From Beroe forskalii (taxonomy: Eukaryota > Ctenophora > Nuda > Beroida > Beroidae): 64,000 nt of DNA. The stretch covers positions 1 to 64,000 of the forward strand of contig WFMF01000417.1 of NCBI GenBank assembly GCA_011033025.1, read 5' to 3'. The notes beneath the pieces are model-generated. The model was given only the letters and a program-made list of their open reading frames with translations, was not told the DNA's origin and ran no database searches. Of this stretch, positions 11,501-22,838 are shown one piece after another (position 1 is the first letter of the stretch; the number at the start of each line of letters is the position of its first letter). Position numbers and translations under genes: made by a program.

Positions 11501-14500
11501 AATATTTTGATTTCGCAATTGAGGGAAACGGTCGGTTAACCGAACCGAAATACCAGTTTACCCGGCGTTTTTAGCCAACCGAAACTGGATTTGTTTATAG
11601 CGTTCTCTAATCTCTTCTAAAGTTGTTAAGTCACTTCAATTGCAGCTTCTTCTTGCCTTAGAGGGCTTAGATCGCTTGATTCCACTTGATTAATTGCCTG
11701 GATCTCATTCTCTGCTGAACCTCCCTCCATTTCCATCTTCTTATCTTCAGGGGCATGAATGTCTGGCCTCAAATCAGCTTCTTCCTTTCCCTTCACACTT
11801 TGTCCCAGTGGTTTTGGGCCGACTATATTAGGTGCCTCTCCCGCTGGAACATCTTCGTCAACTATTCTCTTGACACCTATCATAGTAATCAGCCAAGATA
11901 TTGCAGATTTTAGCTTTTCCAGCAACACCTCATCGTAAAGGAATGGATTGATGACGGAATTTATGGGTAGAATTATCATTGATGATAAGGAATACCATTG
12001 ACTAGCATCCATTACTTCAATACTATGAAGCATACACGCGACAATGAATGGCCCCCAGCAAATGACATTTGTAGCTATCAATAAAGTGATCTTCCATTGC
12101 GTTTTCTTGTGTCTTTTCTTGAACCTGTCCCCGAGGGTTTCTGAGGATTTCTTTGAGACGATGGTAATGATGGTGTAAGAGATGGCAATTGTAACGATGC
12201 ACATTGCGTTGAGTGTCAACACTCCCCATACAAAGTAATTCTGAGGGTCGGACATCTTGACAAAGAACTTGAACATGCACACCCCGTCATTTCCGTAGAA
12301 ATGCAGCTTTTTCCGGTATTTTGCGAATGATGTATGCTCCTGGGAAAACATGGCATCTACCATTTTATTCAGTACTTTCCAACTCAGAGTTTTCTTCTGC
12401 ATCCGTCCGTGATAAGCTTCGATTATGTCTATCAGTTTACGCTTATCAGGGAAACCAATGAAGAGCCTTATTTTGGGATCGTAGTGCATTCCGTTTACGA
12501 AAAAGTCTTCAAAGGCTTCTATGATTGGTGAGACAGCTAAGGCCATCGATAGAATTACGACGAAGCTACTCGTTGAGATCAATGTCGCTATCCGTTTCTT
12601 GCTAATTGATCGTGATCCCTCCATTGGACCCAAAATAGTGGAGACTCTGACCAGGCTAAGGATTGTCATTGAAAAGATGGAAATGTGTGTGCCTGAAGTA
12701 CTTATGACCCCCAGGACGACACAACTACTTGTAACAAGCCATTCTCTCTGTCGCATGCAATAAGAATCTGAGTAGTAAAGGTCCGTTGTAGCCACTCCCA
12801 GAAGGTATGCACCTACAAGGAGATCCCCCAGGCAAATCAGTGAAACAAACGCAGTGTTTCGGAGGGTCTTGATGGTAGTGCACTTTGTCAAGCTCACAAG
12901 CCTCCTTCCTAACGCGAAGATGTTGCAACAGAACGCCACAACTCCGAATGCCCATGACACAATCTTTAGACCATACCCCCGTAGGATTTCCTTGGAGCAC
13001 TGGTCGTTGCATTCGTCAGACTGGTCCAGACAGTGGAAGGCCCCGTCACACTTCTGGGTTTTGGGAATGTAGTAGTCGGCAGTCCTGCATTTGAAATGGT
13101 TGGAACACCCGGCCTCATCGGACCCGTCGCCACAGTCACTCACCAAATCACACACTTTCTCGTAGGGAATACAGGTGTTGGTGTCGTTACACACGAAATA
13201 TTGGTTGTCGTAATACTTCTCATTCCTGCCTGTTAGAAACGTCACGTACGGTTTCTTCCTCTTGTAGTCTAAAGCATATGTTCCAACTCGCTTGGGAAAC
13301 TGGTTTGGGCACGAGTTGTAGGTTGGTATATTTACGAGAGGACAGGTCGAGGTTGTGCATAAATCCTTGCAACTCAAGTAGACATAGGACTCGCCAAAAA
13401 GGTGATCACATGAAGTGGGCGTTACAGGTAATTTGATGAAATTCCCAGCGGTAGTCTTGCCGTAGACTCGGTGATGTTCCGGGAACTTGAACTTTATTTT
13501 TTTGCAGTGTAGGTTTTGTTGCCGCTGGAGATTGCTCAGGCCCCCCATGCAGTTTAGCAGAATCTTAGTCTCACGATCTGTACTCGAAACTGTGGCTGTC
13601 TTATGGATGTCAGCAAAGTTACGGGAAACTGAACAGACCCTATTTTCATGACCACAGCTCTCTACTCCATCACATAAGAATTCATATTCTACATAACCAG
13701 GACTACCGTTCAGGCAGATGAAGACGTCCTCGCAGCCTGAGTCCTTACAAACTACCCTTTCAGTAGCCCCTTCACCACAGATTGGCCACTGGGACATCTC
13801 ATCGATGCCCTCTATGCAGTCCACAAAACCATCGTTAATCCAAGCTAAAGGGAAGGGCAGTGACCCTGCATGACCTGCCCTACGGTTGCAAGGTTTGCTG
13901 GTGAGGCGAGAACAGAACGCGGTCTGTTCGTCACTCCCATCCGGGCAGTCAGTGACATTGTCACATACCTTGTGCTTGTGCACGTGACATTTCTGAGAGG
14001 TAGACAGGCACTCGTTCTCCGCGTTATCATCGCACAACGCACTCTCTGACAGACACAACATGAACACTGAGACAGTGGAAGGGTACCCCTCAATGAGACA
14101 CCTCACCCCCACCCTCCCTGGTTCTGTACAATTCGTCTGGTCCATGAAGTTGCGACACAGTTGTGAGTAATAGTTGCTAAACCCGGCGTAGCTCGCTAAG
14201 GTAAAACATCGGACGTTGTCTGTAAGAGGGATAGTTCGTGTTTCTAAGCCAGCAATGATAGGTATCCCTGCCAAGCACCTCTTGACTGACGGATCACCCT
14301 CCTCGTTACAATGTCTCTCGTCCTCTCCCGTACAAACAATCTATATGGAAGTACGGGTCACAAATCAAAAAGGGGGGCACGTTCCCAGTGGTATTAGTCG
14401 CTTTCAGCGTGCAAGTAATTCCGTATTGGAACCCGTTACACATTGATTCATCGTCGCATTTCAGCAATGCGTTATCACACTTGTTATTGCATACCAGTTC

Positions 14501-17500
14501 CGATCTGTTACTTACATACTCGCATCCGGCCTCGTCCAGGTTCGTGTTCAGACAACTCGGTACTCCGTCACAGCGGTCTATTGACAAGGTATCAGTGCTA
14601 AAGCGGGTCCCATGGGACGTCTTACAGAGGTACTCGCCGCACAGCGCAGCGCTTCCCCATTAAACCTCTTCTCTATTCGCCCACAGAACTGGTAAAAGTA
14701 GGGGTCCCGAGGGCAGGCCGTGGTGAAGGAGTCGTCGTAGTATGTGTCGGAGTTGAGGCACTTGTAGAAGACCTTGTCAATGCCTTCGTGTCGGCAGTGT
14801 GTGTGTAGGTATCCGTTCCTCTCTCCTACCCAACACTCTGCCTCTGAAAGTTGAATTGATACTACAGTTTATCCATTTTAAACTATTTATATCACTAAGT
14901 TATCGCTACTTTTCATTAAATTCAAAATTAAGTGTGAAATATTGGAAAAATTCGAACTTAGAAATCTTTTTCCATTTGAGCTATTGGAACCTGTTTATAA
15001 GAAAAACTAGCAAAATTTGAGCAAAATAAATCGTTTTGCGTTGAAACTTCATTCGTATTGGAATGTCTATCTTACGTTACTCACCGTGAGCAGGTGGAGG
15101 CATTTCATATCCGGGGGTGGTTTTGTTGGTCTAGGTTTTAGAGGCGGGGGCTTCATGTTCCCTGGTACTTGGGGTGGTGCCACCTTCCCTGGTACTTGGG
15201 GTGGTGCCACCTTTCCTGGTACTTGGGGTGGTGCCACCTTCCCTGGTACTTGGGGTGGTGCCACCTTCCCTGGTACTTGGGGTGGTGCCACCTTCCCTGG
15301 TACTTGGGGTGGTGCCACCTTCCCTGGTACTTGGGGTGGTGCCACCTTCCCTGGTACTTGGGGTGGTGCCACCTTCCCTGGTACTTGGGGTGGTTCCACC
15401 TTCCCTGGTACGGGGGCTGGTGCCACCTTCCCTGGTACTTGGGGTGGTGCCACCTTCCCTGGTACTTGGGGTGGTGCTACCTTCCCTGGTACTTGGGGTG
15501 GTGCCACCTTCCCTGGTACTTGGGGTGGTGCCACCTTCCCTGGTACGGGGGCTGGTGCCACCTTCCCTGGTGCGGGGGCTGGTGCCACCTTCCCTGGTAC
15601 TTGGGGTGGTGCCACCTTCCCTGGTACTTGGGGTGGTGCCACCTTCCCTGGTACTTGGGGTGGTGCCACCTTCCCTGGTACTTGGGGTGGTGCCACCTTC
15701 CCTGGTACCCAGGCTGGTGCCACCTTCCCTGAGCACTTGGGGTGGTGCCACTTTCCCTGGTACTTGGGGTGGTGCCACCTTCCCTGGTACTTGGGGTGGT
15801 GCCACCTTCCCTGGTACTTGGGCTGGTGCCACCTTCCCTGGTACTTGGGGTGGTGCTACCTTCCCTGGTACTTGGGGTGGTGCCACCTTCCCTGGTACAG
15901 GGGGTGGTGCCACCTTCCCTGGTACTGCAGCCAGGGGTCTCACATTTTCTGACGGAGGGTGGCTGTTCCCACTGCGCCTCATCCTGTGCCACCTACTGCC
16001 ACCCTCTTCTTCATAGCGCGTTGATTGCGATGTGCCAGGAGTAGCCAGCCCGTTCAGTCTTCTTAGCGAGGTGCCAGGAGTAGCCAGCCCGTTCAGTCTT
16101 CTAAGGGAGGTGCCAGGGGTAGCCAGCCCTTGCAGTCTTCTTAGCGAGGTGCCAGGAGTAGCCAGCCTGTTCAGTCTTCTTAGGGAGATGCCAGGAGTAG
16201 CCAGCCCGTTCAGTCTTCTAAGGGAGGTGCCAGGAGTAGCCAGCCTGTTCAGTCTTCTTACAGCTGACTGTAGGTCCTGATGCCGTGTCATCCTTTCCAT
16301 ACTGCGCTGTGTCTCGTTGTCATTTGCGTTCTTCATTGGTCGCTGAGGACTGAGACCCGTTGCGTTGAGTCGTGAGGCATCTACAAGACTACGCTCTATA
16401 AGTGATATAACCAAGGTTATGATCACTACTGATGGTCGGGACATTTCCGAGGTTTGGCAGAGTGCGACTGCTCGCATTCCTGAGTTTAAATACAAACTGC
16501 CTCCTGAAATTCGGAGAAATGATCGGAATATAATGCGTCTCTCCCGGGACATTTCGATTTTCGCATGCGTTACTCCAGCTCTCATATCCAATGGTATCCA
16601 GGATGGATGCAACGTCAATTCGACATAATGGCCGTCAATTACGGCCTTTATCAAATTAAATACAATGGATGTCTCGTGCCTTGTGACAGTATTGTTATTG
16701 GTGCCGCTCTTTAGAACCAGAGGATTTCTCCTTTTTCCGGCCACGGATTCTACCAAGCATGGAGATGTCAGAGACAATAAATGCATTGAATTATTTCTGC
16801 GGAATAAGGGCAGTCGCATAGAGAATGGAGCTAATTTGTTCACTTGTTTGAATTTTAATGACAAAGGGCTTTTCTCTAAATGGAATTTTAGAATATTTCC
16901 CTGTTTCTCCAGGCAGTGCATTCGTTGGTCAGCAGCTAGAAAATTCCCATATATCTCTAAATTCCCCTATTTCACTAAATCCCCCCCATATCTCTAAATT
17001 CCTCTGTTTCTCTAAATCCCCCCCATATCTCTAAATTCCTCTGTTTCTCCAGGCAGTGCCTTCGTTGGTCAGCAGCTAGACGATTTGGAGGAAAGTGACA
17101 TTCTTCTGGAACCGCGGGATCTCAGGGCTGTTATTGAGGTGAGTTAATCGTCCTATTTTGAAGCTTTTACTTCTGTTTCAACAGCTGTAGCAGACAATGG
17201 CAGGGATCGATTATCGAAAGATTTAAATGTAATTAAGCCTGAGAAATCGATGCAAAGGGTAGCTCCTCATCCTAATCAATGATTAATGAATTATCATGAT
17301 AATTTGTCATAAGTACTTACTGCCGTTAGAAAGTCATCTCAAAACCGATATAGCAATGTATGGAACCAATCAGGCAGGTGTCTATACTCTACTATAGGTA
17401 GACACCGATGCATCGGCAAAAATCCCTGACCCTATTCCCCCACTCACTCCCTCCCTCATTCAGCTTTAAATTCAGCTTCAAGAGATTATTGCTTATTCCT

Positions 17501-19399
17501 GATCTCACTTCCTCCTCGTTCCCTCGCCCTACTCCCCCACCTCACTCCCCCTCATTCCCTACTCCCCTCACTCCCTTGACCACTCCTCACTCCCCTTACT
17601 CCCCTCCCCTACTCCCTCCACTCACTCCCTTCTCTTTTAGGATGGACAGGGTTTACAGGACATCTTAGAGCACCATCTCTGCCTGACTTCCCCCCCCCCC
17701 CTTATTCCCTACTCCCCCACTCCCTCAACCACTCCTCACTCCCCTACTCCTCACTCCCCCCAACCCACTCCCCCCTACTCCCCTCCCTCCACTCACTCCC
17801 CCTCCCCTCATTCCCTACTCCCCTCACTCCCTCATCCACTCCTCACTCCCCCCACCTACTCCCCCTACTCCCCCCAACTCACTCCTCCTCTTTCAGGAAG
17901 GACAGGAGTTGCAGGACATCTTAGAGCACCCGGAGGTACCTCAAGTACCAACCCTGCCTGAGTTAGACAGTGATGTGGCAGACTCCACCATCCTCCGTCA
18001 TACTGACGCTGAGGTAATTAGAATTTTCTTAGAGAGAGAGAGTGGGTGTTTGGTAGCCCGTCAAACTTCATTGACGATGGCATTTTTTGAAATTTATTTT
18101 TCAATTTCATTGCTGAATGCTGTTCAATATAAAAGTTTGAAAAGTTTTACATAAAAAAGGATAATTCATGATTGGGACCCAACTCAATTCCTTCAATTAT
18201 CGTCCAATCAACTCACAATTATCTTTCAATCAACCCAATTCCTTCAATAAACGTGAAATCAACTCCCAATTATCTTTCAATCTACTCTCAATTATCCCTC
18301 AGATCTCAGGCAGGCCCCTGAGTCCTGTGCCAGAAGACATTTCCGCTGTCCAGGCTGCAGAAACCACCCTACTCCAACCAGAAATACCAGAATTAGATCA
18401 GGAGCCATTGCCCAACATGGAAACGGACCAACCAGCCATGGAAACGGACCAAATCACCTTGGAAACGGACCAAATCACTATGGAAGGGGAAATCACCATG
18501 GGAGCGGACCAAATCACCATGGAAACAGAACAGCCAGACACTTCGTACATCGACAGACTGACAGGCGGACTCGAAAGTGTGGCCGAGGAGAGAGTCACTC
18601 GGTCGTCAGCTCTCAAGCACTTCCCTTCTAAGGAAAACCAGAAGTTTTACAAGTATGTGAAACATCTGTTTTGGGGGAATTTAATGATTTTCATGATTTC
18701 AGGCCTCCCCAATTTGTCATTTGACTATTTGTCATAAAACTCTCTCTTCAAAGACATTGCGTGCACTAATAATAAGCTTACACTGGAGCCCTCTAATTAA
18801 TGCACTACAACCCTATTACATTACACTTTTACCTTTGTGAACTTTTACACTCCGCTATGCTATTTGTGTACACCGTGGAATGTAGATATTTTGGCGGGAA
18901 ATCAGCGAATATTCGTAAGTAAAGCACATTTTGGACCAATTAGCGCGACATAAAGGGTCGCGCGCGCAGTGCGCGGCGCTGTTTTTCTCCAACAAGTTCT
19001 AACATGTTCGCTCCTCGTCAGGTTTATTGAAAAGAAGCTACCTTCCGGAAAGAAAACGATTTCCTTCGAGGAACTCATACCCCTGAGCCACACTCGGAAA
19101 ACGGCAGCCCAAGCCTTCAACCAGCTATTGTGTGAGTAGATGTAACAGAGATATGTCGCCACCTTTGAGATCGGTGAACTGATAATATTGCTAATCCACA
19201 GTTTCTGAATACTGCGACTTTATGGTGATGTTCATTGATAAAAACCAAACTGGTAATTTGCATTTTGCACATCCCAATCTGATCATGGTTTTTCTTAACC
19301 GCTGAACTAAACCCCCAATTTTCAGTGCTGAAGAAGTTCGGACATGTGTCGGTCAACCAAGCAGCAGTGGGTCAGATCTCCATAGAGCTCATCAAATGA
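2541..19399 (+). CDS. Cohesin kleisin, Rad21/Rec8 family (REC8-like), 5'-partial, 18 exons
   Basis: Kleisins close the cohesin SMC ring; REC8 is the meiotic form. Exons: 2541-2644, 2818-2896, 3091-3305, 3458-3600, 4020-4095, 4266-4415, 6681-6977, 7142-7501, 8132-8211 (weak), 8293-8448, 8658-8839, 9222-9517, 9811-9876, 17053-17138, 17897-18013, 18303-18652, 19022-19131, 19326-19399 (TGA). All phases agree, giving about 980 codons. The first exon continues the Rad21/Rec8 N-domain (LRLSATLLMGIIRVYEKQ); the middle has the RKRKRKLMID segment followed by E-E-L-F-S; the end has the winged-helix (ISFEELIPLSHTRKTAAQAF). The L-R-L-S pattern and LLPLS-like C-terminus favour REC8 over RAD21, but the paralogue is uncertain. 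It is longer than human RAD21 (631) or REC8 (547) because of acidic repeat linkers. The initiator exon(s) lie left of the window, beyond the LINE. Oddities: an in-frame TAG at 6929 and several duplicated splice junctions. Confidence 0.85.
4416..6680 (+). other. Kleisin intron with dispersed CRE-containing repeats
   Basis: No coding signal seen. The perfect palindrome TGACGTCA occurs at 4760, 4795, 4927 and 4963, set in a longer dispersed repeat (CCATTCTAACCCCTGATAA followed by the palindrome). Further copies or relatives lie at 10230, 10864, 30596, 30680 (reverse) and 30790 (reverse). The core of about 5820-5990 has several short copies of a 'GTCACCTGA' motif. Confidence 0.6.
6681..6977 (+). 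CDS. Kleisin exon 7, carrying an in-frame TAG
   Basis: Acceptor TTACAG at 6680 and donor GTGAGT at 6978 bound a 297-bp exon whose entry and exit phases fit both neighbours. The only break is TAG at 6929-6931, after residues ending SGLRLV; the frame then stays open to the donor. Alternative donors at 6926 or 6928 put the next exon, with its long ENIENAEN repeat, out of frame. The stop therefore truncates the protein before its C-terminal SMC-binding domain unless it is a sequence error, an allele or is read through. Confidence 0.75.
7142..7501 (+). CDS. Kleisin exon 8 with Glu-Asn repeat
   Basis: Acidic exon containing about nine imperfect copies of a short repeat (E-N-I-E-N-A/V, E-N-T) encoded at roughly 7240-7335, then a basic stretch RRSKRSALK. 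The exon is phase-consistent with its neighbours. The donor (AAG|GTTTTT) is weak, so the 3' boundary is less certain. The repeat looks like slippage-driven expansion of a disordered linker between the kleisin terminal domains, the region normally exposed to separase; no clear separase site was found. Confidence 0.65.
9877..11625. other. Kleisin intron segment, non-coding, with inverted/dispersed AACCGG repeats
   Basis: No gene seen. Contains one dispersed CRE-type repeat (10230) and, at about 11445-11590, two head-to-tail copies of an AACCGG/TTAACCGGGCGTTTT element of about 75 bp. A third, diverged copy lies at about 27830-27915 in another gene's intron. The 3' end of the antisense receptor gene begins at 11626. 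Confidence 0.5.
11626..16444 (-). CDS. LDLa-module seven-transmembrane receptor (GRL101/relaxin-receptor-like) with repeat stalk; frame breaks
   Basis: Nested antisense in the kleisin intron. Proposed exons: 16444-15085 (signal peptide MSRPSVVIITLVISLIE, six 13-residue repeats, about 28 nine-residue VPGKVAPPQ repeats, donor GTGAGT) and 14841-11626. The second encodes a Cys-rich ectodomain with LDL-receptor class A modules (for example C-D-N-V-T-D-C-P-D-G-S-D-E and C-D-L-V-S-D-C-G-D-G-S-D-E-A-G-C), then seven hydrophobic segments from VSWAFGVVAFCCNIFALG to INPFLYDE (the NPxxY motif). The third-helix DRY position reads L-V-R-V. The cytoplasmic tail is acidic and long. Leucine-rich repeats, usual in relaxin receptors, were not seen, hence GRL101-like. 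There are three frame breaks: about 15729 (inside the repeats) and a compensating pair at about 14640 and 14335. These could mean pseudogene decay or draft indels. The ligand is unknown. Confidence 0.75.
15156..15928 (-). repeat. 27-bp coding minisatellite, about 28 units (VPGKVAPPQ)
   Basis: Near-perfect 27-bp tandem units. On the minus strand they encode V-P-G-K-V-A-P-P-Q with occasional A-P or S changes. All six frames are open for long distances because the unit length is a multiple of three, so long plus-strand frames here are shadows. One unit near 15729 has GGT replaced by GAGC, a +1 change that throws the minus-strand frame from VPGKVAPPQ into an EGGTTPSTR phase. Confidence 0.95.
16035..16272 (-). 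repeat. 39-bp coding repeat, six units (RRLNGLATPGTSL)
   Basis: Six tandem 39-bp units encoding R-R-L-N-G/R-L-A-T-P-G-T/I-S-L just after the signal peptide of the receptor. Repeats of arginines flanking a hydrophobic core could be processed peptides or a stalk; the sequence alone does not decide. Confidence 0.85.
16905..17138 (+). repeat. Duplicated acceptor of kleisin exon 14, plus AT-rich 36-bp repeats
   Basis: CTGTTTCTCCAG|GCAGTGC occurs at 16912 and again at the real junction at 17052, 140 bp apart. The first copy keeps about 30 exon bases (to CAGCAGCTAGA) before running into intron. Between them are about three copies of a CCCATATCTCTAAATTCC-type unit. Confidence 0.85.
17408..17896 (+). 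repeat. Pyrimidine-rich low-complexity intron with a decayed exon copy
   Basis: Dense CTCACTCCC/CTACTCCC repeats. At 17641 there is a decayed copy of kleisin exon 15: acceptor TTTTAG, then about 33 bp matching the exon beginning at 17897 (TTACAGGACATCTTAGAGCA against TTGCAGGACATCTTAGAGCA), then C-rich noise. The junctions are 256 bp apart. Confidence 0.85.
18303..19399 (+). CDS. Kleisin C-terminal exons (winged-helix domain)
   Basis: Three exons (18303-18652, 19022-19131, 19326-19399). The first has a Met-Glu-Thr-Asp-Gln repeat (M-E-T-D-Q, several copies), then a segment ending K-E-N-Q-K-F-Y-K. The last two encode the Rad21/Rec8 C-terminal winged helix: S-F-E-E-L, the R-K-x-A-A-x-x-F signature and L-L-x-L-K-K, ending at a TGA with a short basic tail. 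In the family this domain contacts the SMC1 head ATPase. It is the strongest single support for the gene call. Confidence 0.85.
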
Positions 19400-20983
19400 A
19401 GAGAACTGTTGTGAACCAACATCACAAAGAAAGCGCCCCGCTCTCTCAAACGAGGAGAAATTATTGTACAGAACGAATCAGTGACCGCCTATTTGTATGC
19501 GAAAATGAGATATTTTGAGGGATAATATTGAAGGAAAACAGAGAGGATGTCTCGAACTCGAACATTTTTGGCGTAGTTTGCATGCTCCCATTGAATTCCC
19601 TGCGCCTAAACTATGAAGGAGTTGGCGTGGGCTTCAATAACAACATTCCTAGGTTTAATATTAAAAACTAATGATAAGAAAAACTTTCTGATTAAATCCA
19701 CGTCTTCAATTTGTAAGACATTTTACTTAGCATTTGTTTGGAAATGTGGGTTTATCTTGCACTATGTTATAGATTATTTTGATTTTTATCTTTTGCTATC
19801 TCTGAATTTAATTTCAAATTAACTATATCCCATTTAAAAGTATGTTATGTTTAAATTAGGTTTTTGAATTCTGTTTCATCTCGAAAAGATATGATGATCA
19901 CAATTATTGTTATTCCAAGTTTTTGAAGCATCTGTGAAATAAACGTTCTGAAAGAATAGATAACGTTTGTTTGAACTGTAATTGGGTTTAACTGATTTTG
20001 AGTTAGATCCAGCCCCCTTTTGCAACATATTTTGTAACATATTTACATCACTATCGATAAATAGGTTACTTGGCAATAAAAATCATCGGGCCTTTTTGTT
20101 AATTTCTTAAGAGGAGATTGTTTATCATTTTAAGTTTATGTAAATATTATCATTGCAAATTTGTTCAATTTAATTTTTCGTTCGATCAATCAAACTTTTA
20201 TTGTGTCAACTGTCAATCTTGGATTTTCATCGAAATACACCGAAATTTTGCTTTGAAAGGTTGGGCCCTTGGCAACAAAAATGCTTTGAATCACACAAAA
20301 ATTGACAAAATGATCGACGATCGTTGGGACGTTTAGTCGTGCCAATTCAACCCTCGCTGCATCATCAATCATGCTTCCTGCAAAACCGGGAGTCAGTCAA
20401 CCTGTTGCGAGTCCAATATCTTGTCAGACAGCGTATAGGGTGCGCGCCGCGCAGGAACTATTCACGCTATCGCAGGTCGAATAAGGAAGTGGATTTTGGT
20501 TCTCGCGTTGGATAACCGCGTGAGTATCCGAAGTGCGGCGTTCCATTCACATTCCTTCCTTCCGCAGTTGCATTGCTTTGAGAGCTCAGACGAATACCAT
20601 TTCATTACCTTATCCGGTCAAATATTCTAAGATAATCTAATTTGCTTATGTCCTATCACTTGGTCATGATGTGCCTGAACTGTGGTGCTCGGCATTCCGG
20701 ATGGTCTAGCCCTGTAGTTGTAAGCTTTTGGGGGTTCATGGGGCCGAAACCTCTGCTCTTAGCGCTGGTGTTTTATCAGTTTATCACGTCCCCTGCTCAT
20801 GGAAAAAGGTAGTTTAATTAATGAATAAAAGTTAAATTTAATCTTGCTAGAGTCTGGGATTTTCAAAGTCGACTGGTACATTAAAATCACTAACCAGCTA
20901 TGGTCTGACATTTTTCAAAATTTGAGACTGTGTGTGTGACTTTTTCGGGTATGCAATACAAAGTCTGTCTGTCTGCAGAGTCG
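19400..20983. other. Intergenic, AT-rich; nothing recognised
   Basis: From the kleisin stop to the 20-bp minisatellite. Probably holds the kleisin 3' UTR at its start; no convincing gene, tRNA or transposon was seen. The short open frames here lack splice context and family resemblance. Confidence 0.5.
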
Positions 20984-21305
20984 AGCCTTTATCTACGTCA
21001 TTAAGCCTTTATCTACGCCATTAAGCCTTTATCTACGTCATTGAGCCTTTATCTACGTCATTGAGCCTTTATCTACGTCATTGAGCCTTTATCTACGTCA
21101 TTGAGCCTTTATCTACGTCATTGAGCCTTTATCTACGCCATTAAGCCTTTATCTACGCCATTAAGCCTTTATCTACGCCATTAAGCCTTTATCTACGCCA
21201 TTAAGCCTTTATCTACGTCATTGAGCCTTTATCTACGCCATTAAGCCTTTATCTACGCAATAAAGCCTTTATCTACGTCATTGAGCCTTTATCTACGCCA
21301 TTAAG
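20984..21305. repeat. 20-bp minisatellite, about 16 units
   Basis: Tandem unit GAGCCTTTATCTACGTCATT with a common variant ending GCCATTAA. Units alternate in blocks (about 6 of one type, 4 of the other), suggesting block duplication. Not coding. Confidence 0.95.
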
Positions 21306-21525
21306 TCGATGCAACGTCGACAAGGCCATTGTCACAAGGGCCTTCATTTTCACAAGGGGTGCCCTGCATATGCAAGGTAACCGCTGATGATTTACATTTT
21401 AGTGTCTTCCCTATTCTCTCTGATTCTTGACTAGAAATTCGATATTCAGTATTTATCTTATTTTTGTCTCAACAAAATTTTTTTGTCTTATACCCATACA
21501 GCTGTATAGATAAGGCTTTGGAAGT

Positions 21526-21915
21526 TTGCATGGCACTAATACTAGTTGGGATGATGAGAAGATAGAAGATTTGCTCAATAGAGCGAGTTCTTGGATGGAA
21601 AGGACAACCGAAGAGTTGAAATGCAACGTACTTTGGGTGTCGAGTTCACGGGTCAAGAGGGCACGGAATAAGGAGGATTTGGCAGAAATGTTCGTTAAGG
21701 CTTTCAAGTATGTGAAAAATCAAAATGCCCAACTTCGTCAGTCAAGGTCTCAGCTCAAAAACATGAAGTCAGAGTAAGATAAGTCCCAAAGCAAGATCAT
21801 AGCCTTGCAAGAGGAGCTCCTTGCTATCAAAGATAGGATACTGGGAGCTGTATTGAGAGATAAAGCACGTATAGATGCTCTGATGAGCTCCAGTCAGGAG
21901 ACATCACAGAATTAA
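21526..21915 (+). pseudogene. 'TSWDD' orphan family, copy A (interrupted)
   Basis: Shares the N-terminal block of the intact copy at 22839: N-T-S-W-D-D-E-K-I, L-L-N-R-A-S-S-W, F-V-K-A-F-K-Y-V, N-x-Q-L-R-Q-S-R. An in-frame TAA at 21775-21777 interrupts it; the frame then continues with S-K-I-I-A-L-Q-E-E-L-L, matching the next segment of the family, to a second stop at 21913-21915. The acidic repeat tail is missing. Upstream sequence resembles that of the other copies. Could be a short functional member or a relic. Confidence 0.6.
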
Positions 21916-22838
21916 AGTTTCAAGGCATTGTAACCTGCAGCTGTCAACGCTCGGAAAGGTTTCGGTGAGACGGGAGTGAAGTCTTTCACTGGCGACTGAT
22001 TTTGATCTTATTAGGGTTTATAATAGCACAGTCAGGAAGCTTCTTCGTATAAATTATTGAAAATATATTGTTTTAATTGTGCCGTAAAACTTATATTCAA
22101 ATTCAAATTCAATAGTTAAGTATCGATAAAGTGCATCTGCCCAACATGACCCATATGTTGTGAAGTCTAGTTCCATAACCCATCAGAGCTCATTATAATG
22201 GAGTACATGATATTAAATGGGTTTTCGTAGCACCTACATATTTTTATCAATAGATTACATTAATTAGTTTGTTCTTTTGTTGTTTCAGACTAGATGTCCT
22301 TGCGTGGTTTTACACCGTTGCAGGTTAAGCTTAAGTAATAATAGATCTTATTTTGATTTTTAAATTTAACTCATATATCATTTACCCAATTGATTTCCAG
22401 AATGATTTACCAGAATGTTATTGTATGATAATTACTTTTTATCTTTTGGGGTGGGGGGTGGGGCAACAACCTTTTTTAGCTACGTCTCTGAGGAGCAGCT
22501 TTGACAAAGGGGCCTTAATAGAGATGCATGGGATCCCATTATTTAATTGCCCGTAATAAAATTGGGATATATGAGCTTTCAATAAACTTTTTGGCAATTC
22601 ACATGAGGTATTATCAAGTTTCATGGAGATTGCACCTTGGAAAGTGCACTAAACTGGCGTTTGAAATCCTTTAAAAATATGCATCTCTACTGCATATTAT
22701 GATTCACATTTGCATTTTAGTTTCTTTCCTCTCCTCTCAGATCCTTGATATTAATATTATTAATTTCGATATTCAGTATTTATCTTATTTTATCTTATTC
22801 CCATACACTTGTTTATAGATAAGACTTGGGGAGTTTGG

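Noticed and set aside
15017..16044. Long plus-strand frames (TFPGTWGGA, WCHLPWYLG, VVPPSLVLG repeats)
   Set aside because: Shadows of a 27-bp tandem repeat that is open in all frames; the minus-strand frame has the signal peptide, donor and downstream receptor domains.
16365..16997. Plus-strand frames antisense to the receptor's first exon
   Set aside because: No coding pattern, opposite to a signal-peptide exon, partly in kleisin intron.
20984..21305. CRISPR-like array
   Set aside because: Units are contiguous 20-mers with no unique spacers, in a eukaryotic genome; a minisatellite.
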